A DNA stretch of 64,000 nucleotides from Micromussa lordhowensis (Eukaryota > Cnidaria > Anthozoa > Scleractinia > Lobophylliidae): assembly GCA_964020085.1 (NCBI GenBank), contig OZ026606.1:15665349-15729348 (forward strand), read 5' to 3'. Under the pieces are notes generated by a model, which was given only the letters and a program-made list of their open reading frames with translations, was not told the origin of the DNA and did no database searches. Every line of letters starts with the position of its first letter. Within the stretch, counting starts at the first letter, position 1. Shown here in pieces: positions 56,059 to 64,000 of this stretch. Position numbers and translations under genes: made by a program.

Positions 56059-56280
56059 GACTTTTTCGTAAGGCTTGCCTTTTATATCGAATTTAGCCAA
56101 AAGATCAGATTTATTGTTGTTCAAAAAGTTCTGGTTTTTGTCGATAAGATTGCAGTGAATGAAATAAGCGGAAGGGCTACACTTTTTGACATAAGTTATT
56201 GTAGTCAATGTCGTATCAGAGTTAATAAACCGGCTTAAAGTGTGCCTGACGAGCTTATCCCAACAAAAAACCGTATGCAA
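56059..56280 (-). pseudogene. partial unknown ORF cut by palindrome insertion
   Basis: Minus frame with KLVRHTLSRFINSDTTLTTI, KCSPSAYFIHCNLIDKNQ and LLAKFDIKGKPYEKV. It runs into the palindrome end, where the reading becomes palindrome sequence. It looks like the interrupted part of a protein-coding mobile element or host gene. The family is not assigned. Confidence 0.45.
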
Positions 56281-56855
56281 ATGAGCTTAAGGTGATTTGA
56301 AATCACCCTTGGCTAATTATTAAGTGTAACTCAAGAATTCATTTCTCGAGTTTAGGTGTCGCGGGTCTCTTTACCGGTGCCGCTTTGTTAATTATTCGAT
56401 TATCCATTTTGACACCTTTTAAGTTACAGAATGCATGCAGAGTGAAACATAAATCCACTAAACGTCATTGAACGAACATTTTCCAGACGATTTGCCTCGC
56501 GTAGCTCGCGAGGTTAGCATAATTATCGCGAGGATTTTTAAATAACGTTTTCCAACACAATTAAAAAACACTGGGGTAAACACGCACAATAATTCACTTT
56601 GCTGCTATTTATTTACAACTTAGCTGAGCTTTGACAATCTAAAATAAAGAAATGAATTATGAAAAATTATATTTATCTACACGTTCAGTTGAGTCCATTG
56701 ATATCAACTCATTCGAAATATCAAAGTTACATTTCAAGTCGTGTGCTTGATACTAAGATGAAATGGATCCAGCTACAATAACAGTAACAAAAAAGACTAA
56801 CAAAAAACATTGTTCTTAGAATCACTGAGCGTCCCGCTCTTAGCTACTCTTACAG
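56281..56855. other. intergenic, 3' flank of kinase gene
   Basis: A small hairpin GGTGATTTGAAATCACC is at 56291-56307. A minus-strand AATAAA is at 56608-56613, a candidate polyadenylation signal for the kinase gene. Nothing else was recognised. Confidence 0.45.
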
Positions 56856-57956
56856 TTACAACACCGCGAGGATTTCATCGATCGACGGGCGTTTGCCAGG
56901 ATTGTCCAAAATTGTTCGTTTGGCAACTTTCAACGACGTCGCAGTTGCCGTTGGTAGCAAGTTTAGAATTTCTAGGACAATTTTTCCTAATGAAAAAACG
57001 TCAGATGAAACGGACTGCCGGCCACTACCTTCTACAATTTCTGGAGCAATGTGCGGGTAGCGCCTCTTGTACGATTCTTGACTTGAAGCCGTGAGAGACA
57101 TTAGTGGTTTTGGATCTGTAATGAATCGGGCTTTCCCGAAGTCGATTATCACAGGATTCCACTGCGATTCCATCTGCTTTTCTAAAAGAACATTGTTTGA
57201 CTTTAAATCGTTGTGCAGAATTTGCCGGTTATGTACGTGACTAAGCCCTTTGCAAATTCGCTTTAAAATGTATAACCACTGAGGTTTGTCCAGTTTCTTC
57301 TTCTTAAAGGCCGTCGACAGTGTTACACTTTGTCCCTTTTCTCCGTGGAACTGTGTTACCAACTGTAATTGCTTTCCCTTTGTTACTGCTCCAAAAAGAA
57401 GCGGGACGTTCCGATGATCTCCCAAGTGGTTAATCATTCTTGCTTCGTGAAGAAGTTCACACTTAACTTCATCCATCGACTTTGATTTCATCCTATATTC
57501 TTTAACTGCAACAGTTATGTTCCTGTAATAGGCCAGATAACATACACCAAAAGTACCACTTCCTAAGGATTTTTCAGTTCGCACGATCTCCACAGGGTTG
57601 ATCTCTTTCACGGTTGAGGTTTTAGAACGCTGTTTCGGTTCGGCGGATTTCTCTTCTTTACGCTTACAAGCTTGGTTTGTTTTCTCCTCGTTCACTCTTT
57701 GATTACGAACGGGGCCGGTTGAGGTTTTAGAGGTCAGTTTCGGATCGGCTGATTTCTCTTCTATGCGCTCACAGGCTTGTTTTGCTTCCTCCTCGTTCGC
57801 TTTTTGATCATTGACGGGGCTAGCCGGCTTCAAAGCTGTGGCGATTTTTAAGGCTTTCTCTTGCGCCTTTTTGTTCCTCCACCTTTTTCTTGCTTGTTTC
57901 CTAATACTTTTCAGTTTATCCTTGTCTTTTATCTTCTTTCGCTTATTTCTCGCCAT
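56856..57956 (-). CDS. protein kinase, single exon, 366 residues
   Basis: Ser/Thr or tyrosine-like protein kinase. Residues 1-45 are very basic (MARNKRKKIKDKDKLK) and could act as a nuclear or nucleolar signal. Residues 49-80 and 84-115 are a tandem repeat (QACERIEEKSADPK and QACKRKEEKSAEPK). The kinase domain spans about 123-366: glycine loop GSGTFG (133-138), lysine in VAVKEY (Lys152), glutamate in LLHEARM (Glu171), HNDLKSNN (248-255; HRD arginine replaced by asparagine), DFG (272-274), APE (304-306) and the conserved aspartate in SSDVFSLG. All catalytic residues are present, so it is probably active. The loss of the HRD arginine suggests it does not depend on activation-loop phosphorylation. 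It is divergent from the zinc-finger gene. Intronless, so it could be a retrogene or part of an expanded cnidarian kinase family. Confidence 0.88.
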   Translation of the reverse strand: MARNKRKKIKDKDKLKSIRKQARKRWRNKKAQEKALKIATALKPASPVNDQKANEEEAKQACERIEEKSADPKLTSKTSTGPVRNQRVNEEKTNQACKRKEEKSAEPKQRSKTSTVKEINPVEIVRTEKSLGSGTFGVCYLAYYRNITVAVKEYRMKSKSMDEVKCELLHEARMINHLGDHRNVPLLFGAVTKGKQLQLVTQFHGEKGQSVTLSTAFKKKKLDKPQWLYILKRICKGLSHVHNRQILHNDLKSNNVLLEKQMESQWNPVIIDFGKARFITDPKPLMSLTASSQESYKRRYPHIAPEIVEGSGRQSVSSDVFSLGKIVLEILNLLPTATATSLKVAKRTILDNPGKRPSIDEILAVL

Positions 57957-58226
57957 CTCATCGACAAATTAATCGAAAATATCTACAGTGAAAATAATTA
58001 TATATAGCGAGCACGCGGCAACCAAGACTGAAACATAAAGCAGAATAACTTAGAACACGGGGTGTCTTAATCTGAGGTGCTAAAAGGTGCAGCCCACCGA
58101 TTGGTCATGAAAAGATCTACTGGGAATTTCGCGTGGTTCCATTTAAACAATAATAAAAGGATGCGTTGTTCTCCGGCTTTAAAATCCATTGCGAAAAAGG
58201 CTTGTTGCTTTCCGGTATTTGAGATC
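57957..58226. promoter_or_regulatory. shared divergent promoter interval
   Basis: 270 bp separate the kinase ATG (57956, minus) from the zinc-finger ATG (58227, plus). It contains TATATATAG near 58000 and an inverted CCAAT box (GATTGGTCAT) at about 58099. The head-to-head layout suggests shared regulation; this is inferred. Confidence 0.45.
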
Positions 58227-59494
58227 ATGGATATTTACAAAACGCATTGCGACGTATGTCCAGCCATATTTAATACAACAACCGCGCTGTTAAGACACAG
58301 AAGTGCAAAGCACAGTGAAGCCACATCAGTTGCATCGTTACCGTTCTACAGTGGTGAGACAATTATAGATCTACCATCAAGACACTGGAAGGGGCGAAGA
58401 CCTTTGAACTACAAACAATGGCTTGGTGGTGTCGTGGACAGCATCAATTCCTGTCTGCATCCGAAAGTTCCAGGTAATTAGCGTTGTAGATCATGAATGT
58501 ACTTGTTCTTGCTGCGGTTAATAAAACTGGGCTATTACTAGTGATCGGTGGAGTGATTAAATAAAAACTGTAGTCTTCTAAGCACAATATATTACTTCAG
58601 GTGAGTTCCACACTGACAAATCACTACTGGTTTAAGTTAATATTCAATGCTTCCCTAAGAGCTGAGCGCTCTTTGAAATCCATCCACCGCAAGGAAATAG
58701 AATATATGACCGGGTTTTCTGAAGTTTAGCCTTTATATATTTGTAGCTTTCAGCACTGATTGTAACGATTTGTCTTAATTTGACAACTCTAAGTTCATTT
58801 GAATTTTACGAAAGACCGGAAGAGTGAATGCTTGCGGCAAGATTGTGACTTACATACATGTATTGTTATTGTATTGTATTGTTTAGTTGCTTCCAATATG
58901 TTACTCCTTCTTTATACCCCCCTCCCTATTTTCGTTTTAGTTTGTGTTTTTCTGCTGTCCACATAACAACGAATCTAGCCTGGTGACATATTATTTTATA
59001 TTTTATTTTAAGGGAAATGGTGTCGCGTAGAAAGATTCCATGTGCCCGGAGAATACGTTCAGATTTTGCTGGCGGACATGCCAAATGCCTTTATTAATAA
59101 CGCCAGGGAAAAAAGACATTTGCGCCCACCCGTATGGAAGGAGGTGTCAAAAGTTCTTCACTATAGAGACTTTTATATGGCTGACATTGTTACTGCCCTG
59201 GGTGAACGAAGCGGAGTACCTTTAAAATTAAAGAGGACTTACGCGGGAGACAAGGAGGTAGGAGAGAGAAGTAGCACATTGACTGGAAGGCAAGCCTTGG
59301 AGGCAGCGAAAGCTAGAGCTCGAGGCCCTGTAACAGGCAGTCAATCTCCCACTATGCAACTGCAAGTCATTGTTGAGCGGGGAGAGGGAAGAGCAACTCG
59401 AGAATTTGAGATAATTTGGTGGCCAGAACTGTTCTCCAACAGTAACCATGGAAAACTGACCTTAAGATTTTATGTTTCAAAAGTTTTGTTTTGA
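58227..59494 (+). CDS. C2H2 zinc-finger protein, two exons, 242 residues
   Basis: Exons 58227-58473 and 59013-59494 join with a phase-1 GT/AG intron (PG|KWCRVERF) to 729 nt including the stop. The start MDIYKTHCDVC was chosen because the finger follows at once; an upstream in-frame ATG at 58077 would add 50 residues. One C2H2 finger is seen, CDVCPAIFNTTTALLRHRSAKH-type spacing C-x2-C-x12-H-x4-H (residues 8-29). The second exon has VERFHVPGEYVQILLADMPN and a basic central part (GRQALEAAKARARG), then a beta-rich end (MQLQVIVERGEGRATREFEI). The role is unknown; nucleic-acid or protein binding is possible. AATAAA follows at 59521. Confidence 0.7.
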
Positions 59495-59526
59495 CTTTTC
59501 ATATTAACTTCCAAAGCTCAAATAAA

Positions 59527-60629
59527 AATAAGTTGCTGTGCAAAGATGGTTCATTCTTGGCTTGTGCTGCCACGCAAAAAAAAAAATAATTCGAAAACCA
59601 TTCAGTGGTCGGCAAACTTTTCTGAGGCATTTCGATAAGGTAATTTTTTTGAGTGTTTGCCAAATGGCAATACAGATAAATTTCCGGTTGACTGTCCTTA
59701 GGGTATTTGCTTTGATTTATCGGGAGAGCCCGGTCTCAGTCCCCCATTTATTTAATAGGGGGCGAAAAGATTTAAAAAAAGACTGGAACCTAGAACCCAG
59801 AAAAAAACAAGATGGCTGATCAAGGAAACAGCAGAGTACTACTTCGCTGCACGGTTTCGCAGGAATGTCATATTTCGTCAACCAGAAAGCATAAAAAATT
59901 ACAGACAAGTCCTTACCACGCACTAGATACAATTATGAGAAATGTGATTCGCAGTAAACAAAGTTGTTACATTCTAAAGTTTTAGCCGAAAGGACGTCAA
60001 GGGAGGGCTGGTGATGTTGTTCTCGCACTGCCGCAATCCGGATACTACATAGCATCAACTGCATTATTACAATTGAAAAACGCAACGATTACAACATGGA
60101 AGCCGACAATTTTCCAAGAATATTTTGGGACTCGGATCATACCAAAAGACAGTCAGTGAACATTTGGGACTTTGCACTGGAGTAAGGAGGTAACTGGGAT
60201 GTTAAATGTTTTATCAGTATAGAGTTTCTAAGTCCTGAGGAATTATGTGAATTGTTTTTTCTTAATCTGGCCTTTTTAACTGCGTGTGCGTGTCCGATAT
60301 TTTTAGCCATGTTTCATAACTTTTAAACAGATATAAATTTACCCCCTCTTATGCCTGAAGATAAAACGTTTGGACTCCACTTTTGGATTTTAGAACTCGA
60401 CGACGTCACGTGCAAGCAAAAATGGGGATATAGTTTTAAAAATAAATTATTGATGGAATAAGTTTAAGACTAATTTATAAAGTAAGTCTTGATAACATCG
60501 AAACCACTGTTGTTCTGATCAAAATTTAACTCTGAATCGGGGTACATACCTGTATAGCATACACAACATGATTTTCCCATCTCTTACCCAACTTATCAAC
60601 ATTGGTCATTGACTTTTGCTCATATGGTG
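59527..60629. other. intergenic, nothing recognised
   Basis: AT-rich DNA with short frames of at most 93 residues, none with motifs or splice support. Confidence 0.5.
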
Positions 60630-60805
60630 GCTCCTAAAGGAGCCGGTGTTTTATTACCTGTGGAGTGCAGTGTCAAGAGTTTGACCCACAGGATTTTTCT
60701 ACCTGCAGTGTGCAATGCAGGAATTTATAACCTGTGAAGTGCAGTGTCAAGAAATTGACCCACAGGAGTTTTCTACCTGCAGTGTGCAATGCAGGGATAC
60801 TGGTA
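60630..60805. repeat. tandem duplication, about 80 bp unit x2
   Basis: ACCTGTGGAGTGCAGTGTCA, GACCCACAGGATTTTTCTAC and CTGCAGTGTGCAATGCAGG occur twice in order with a few changes. Confidence 0.75.
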
Positions 60806-60989
60806 ATTATCTCTTCTTCTTGTGCAGTAGTTTAGCTCTTGCTTGTTGTTTATGATCCATTTCTGTTGCCGTCTTCATAGCAGTCACTCCACATGAGGTT
60901 GCAGTAGCGGTGACGCTGAAGACTACTCTTGGTGGCAGTTTCACCTGAATTGACGTTAAAGAGAGACAGAACAGAAAGCTAGGTTAACT

Positions 60990-61745
60990 TGATGAAAAAG
61001 ATAGAGTTCTGCCTTCAGATAACAACAGTCCATATGTTTGGACTGACTACCCAAGTGAGACAGAACTGACTTAGAAATTAACAAATTAAAAGCATCAGTT
61101 CTGCCTTCAGATAACAACAATCCAATATAATTGGATTGACTACCCAAGTGAGACAGAAATGACTTAGAAATTAATAAATTAAAAACATCAATACTGCCTT
61201 CAGATAACAACAACCCAATATAATGGGATTGACTACCCAAGTGAGACAGAAATGACTTAGAAGTTAATAAATTAAAAGCATCAATTCTGCCTTCAGATAA
61301 CAACAACCCAATATAAATTGGATTGACTACCCAAGTGAGCCAGAAGTGACTAAGAAATTAATAAATTAAAAGCATCAATTCTGCCTTCAGATAACAACAA
61401 CCCAGGATAAATTGGATTGACTACCCAAGTGAGACAGAAGTGACTAAGAAATTAATAAATTAAAAGCATCAATTCTGCCTTCAGATAACAACAACCCAGG
61501 ATAAATTGGATTGACTACCCAAGTGAGACAGAAGTGACTAAGAAATTAATAAATTAAAAGCATCAATTCTGCCTTCAGATAACAACAACCCAGGATAAAT
61601 TGGATTGACTACCCAAGTGAGACAGAACTGAGGTAGAAATAATTAATAAATTAAAAGCATTAAATCTGTCTTCAGATAACAACAGCCCAATAAAATTGGA
61701 CTGACTACCCAAGTGAGACAGAACTAAATAAAGAAGCTCTATATC
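60990..61745. repeat. minisatellite, 92-98 bp unit, eight copies
   Basis: GCCTTCAGATAACAACA recurs at 61011, 61103, 61196, 61289, 61383, 61477 and 61571, with a variant at 61669. Each unit also holds TTGGATTGACTACCCAAGTG and AAATTAATAAATTAAAAGCA. Three units in the middle-right are nearly identical with a 94 bp period. The array lies directly 3' of the Ulp1-like gene. A minus frame of 116 residues over it is a by-product. Confidence 0.92.
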
Positions 61746-61793
61746 ATTATGTTCTGCCCTTGCTCTCAAAGAAAACTATTCAGTCTTCTAGCT

Positions 61794-63847
61794 CTACTTC
61801 CTCCATTTAAGAATTTGTAACATCAAATTTCTTCTGTGTACATGCATCTCGCAATACTGCCACTGGAAATTGTTTATGCTTGATGGTCCTCTCACAATGA
61901 AATCTCTTGCAGCCATGATAACTCCAACCCCACAGCTCCCCATGCCAATCATCCTAGAGTCCACCGCTACTTGAGATGGCATCCCAAAACGCTGAAAACT
62001 CAAGACACACTCCCAGAATTTTGTTTGAAGGGCCACATTGGTTGCACACATCTCTGACAGAAGGTCTAATAACTGTTTGATGGTGGATAGTAGTGAGAAA
62101 GGCACTATTGTCTTCAGACCATCATCAAAGTACAGTGCAGAGTGCAGGAGATCAATGAAAACCAAGCCCCAGTGATTAGGCATGTGCACAGGCAGCAAAA
62201 TTTGTTGAAGGGTATCACCATCACTTGACCTTGATATTGTGTCAGCCAGTTGCTTCTGGACGAATGTTTTGTCTCTAGACTCCAACCAGAGAAATACTTC
62301 AGTTGGGAAATACACTGTGTGGCTCCTTCCACCTACCCGAGTTTCATCCAAGATCTTGCTTATGCAAATGTCAATGATAAAGCTGTCAATGTATCGCTCC
62401 TCCACAAGATCAGAAAACGAAGTAGGATCAATTCCTTTTCTTTCATTCCTCAGAAATGGACATGTGGCTGGATGATGCCAAAGGGCATCTTGAATAAGGG
62501 CTAGATCTCTGGGAGTGCAATCCATCCCCAAAAGCCAGTTTCTTTCTGAAGAAACTTTATGATAAGTTTCTGCTATTCTGCAGAACTGTTTTAAGACAGA
62601 CAGAGAAGTTGCAGAGAATTCTCCTTTACCTTCAATCTCAATGCCAGTTGGATTCTTGCCGGTGTTTTGCTCACCTCTCAAAAGTTCCTGGGCTTTGTCA
62701 ATGTCACTTTCACATGGACGCTCAGATAGTGTGAAAGGATCAGAGGCACATAGCCTGTCAGAAACTGGGGTCAGCTTAGCAGAAGATTGGCTGGCCACAG
62801 GTGGAAGGAGGTGGTAAAGAGCAGCAACTTCAGCCCTTGAAGTGGTCTTATGGAAAGCTTTTTGTAGAAAAGAGGACTCTGCTTTTATTTCTGTGGCCTC
62901 TTTGTCATCCTCTAATACAACTGTCTTTGGAGAGGGGTTTGTTATGGGGGATGAAGAGTCCTGTAAAAGAGAGCGCTTGGACGTTGTTCGTTGTTTCTTG
63001 GTGGGGATGGTTTCAGCTAAATTGCATCTGGGGTGACAGAGGCTTTTAGCCTCATCATCATTTCCTTCTGCTTTGTGGCTACAATACATTTTCTCCCAAT
63101 GATTGTGGCTATATTCAAGAATGTTTGCTGCTACACTTCCATCTATTTTAGTGCCATGGTCCTTATCATACTTAAATTTTAAGAAGTCACCTCCAAACAT
63201 TTGGTCAAACAGATCTGCCGTCACCAGAATCCACTGTTTCATTTCCTCTGTCCAGGCTGCTGTATTAATGGCTTTCCAACCACACCCACGGAAGCTGAAT
63301 CTTTTCTTTCCTATAATTTTAAATACCAATTCCTCTTTAGGCACCACAGTTGCAGTTACTAGTTTAAGTACATGTATTATATTGTTTTTATGGATTCATG
63401 ACTATAGATGATCTGTGTTCAATACAAATTCGAGAATATAGAATATTATTGTTGTAGGTAAAATATGTTCTTGAGTTAAACCAGTATTCAACCTAGTTTG
63501 AATCAGAATTTTCTTCTTTTCTCAGCCCTAATTATTCATAAGAGACAAGAAAATCCCCAGGTTTAACCTGAAAACAAAATTTTACCTACAATAGAACTTA
63601 TGGTCATGAGTGAAGCAGTGTATTTGAAAATGTTTTTACAGGGATATGATAAATTAGTTACCAAATTGGTGTTCTCAATGGTAACGGTCTTGGTATTTTC
63701 TGATATTTCCAGGTGATAAAATAATAACAGTACAATACTGGATCAGTTAGTGGTACTTACCTAAACTAATGCAATCTCTTGCTTCATGGAAAGCATATCT
63801 GATGGACATCAGAGTGGTAGCATACCAGTGAGTGAGGATTTGGTCCA
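61794..63847 (-). CDS. Ulp1/C48-like cysteine peptidase gene, partial at right
   Basis: Exon 63358-61794 (ending KWRK stop) joins to an upstream exon 63847-63761 (VDQILTHWYATTLMSIRYAF) through GT/AG with matching phase. The first exons lie beyond the window. The N-terminal part (RGCGWKAINTAAWTEEMKQW, MFGGDFLKFKYDKDHGTKID) is unrecognised. A low-complexity Ser/Lys middle with SLCHPRC follows. The C-terminal 180 residues match Ulp1-type peptidases: catalytic His in MPNHWGLVFIDL (about residue 389 counted from 63347), Asp in YFDDG (about 409), an oxyanion Gln in PSQVAV and Cys in GSCGVGVIMAA (about 471). Such domains act in SUMO/Ubl removal in host proteins, and are also carried by several DNA transposon families. 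Either is possible here. Confidence 0.8.
63450..63596. repeat. MITE-like inverted repeat in Ulp1-like gene intron
   Basis: TTGTAGGTAAAATATGTTCT at the left pairs with AAAATTTTACCTACAAT at the right. About 147 bp, no coding. Confidence 0.6.
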
Positions 63848-64000
63848 CTGAAAGGGGAGTAGACAATAACTTGTTAACTCTACTCCTGGATTAGTTTTCC
63901 AGTCACTGTAAATGCACAGCAAGTGAGTTATGTCACTGTCCTTGAGTGCTATAAGATACACTTAATGTATGGTCCCAAGGGAAACAGTTAGTTTTGTTTT
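63848..64000. other. right edge, intronic, nothing recognised
   Basis: Presumed intron upstream of the Ulp1-like exon at 63761-63847. No splice-supported frame was seen. Confidence 0.4.

Noticed and set aside
60990..61745. CRISPR-like regular repeats
   Set aside because: The repeats are contiguous 92-98 bp units with no unique spacers, in a eukaryotic genome; it is a minisatellite.

Overview
This window is nuclear DNA of an animal. The most likely source is a cnidarian, probably a coral or sea anemone. Three things point there: AT-rich multi-exon genes with long introns; a secreted lectin mosaic of the type common in anthozoans; and a very heavy load of Penelope-like, BEL/Pao, CR1/L2-like and MITE-type elements. 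The species cannot be named from sequence alone. All gene models below come from reading frames, splice sites and family motifs seen in the sequence; no search was run.

Layout. (1) 842-12071, minus: the first ten exons of a K-Cl cotransporter (SLC12/KCC family). The 3' part lies beyond the left edge. Its introns carry a CR1-like LINE, SINEs, hairpin MITEs, a 1.4 kb TIR element and a tandem repeat. (2) 13802-19827: a giant inverted repeat (arms about 2.4 kb) around a decayed Penelope-like reverse transcriptase. (3) 21294-27386, minus: a complete BEL/Pao LTR retrotransposon. Its two 271 bp LTRs look identical and it is flanked by GCAGT duplications; the polyprotein is split by one frameshift. 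(4) 29012-45107, plus: a 15-exon gene for a secreted protein of 1059 residues. It has a signal peptide, three H-type-lectin-like units, a Kazal unit, three more H-lectin-like units, a C-type lectin domain, an EGF domain and a fibrinogen-like C-terminus. Intron 1 holds a 1.24 kb hexanucleotide satellite. (5) 48128-56280: a mobile-element graveyard with a Penelope-like GIY-YIG fragment, a decayed membrane-protein ORF and a second giant inverted repeat (arms about 1.57 kb). (6) 56856-57956 minus and 58227-59494 plus: a protein kinase gene and a C2H2 zinc-finger gene, divergent from a shared interval of about 270 bp. (7) 60990-63847: a minisatellite followed by a minus-strand gene with a Ulp1/C48-like cysteine peptidase domain, open at the right edge.

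The genes do not form an obvious pathway. The KCC gene is an ion-homeostasis housekeeping gene, the lectin mosaic is a secreted recognition or matrix protein, and the kinase, zinc-finger and Ulp1-like genes sit in repeat-rich DNA and could be host genes or passengers of mobile elements. The most interesting items are the internally duplicated lectin mosaic, the two long palindromes (the second with outward-facing ORFs in its arms), the hammerhead-like motifs next to the Penelope-like fragments, and a MITE whose target duplication can be read from an empty sister SINE in the same window.
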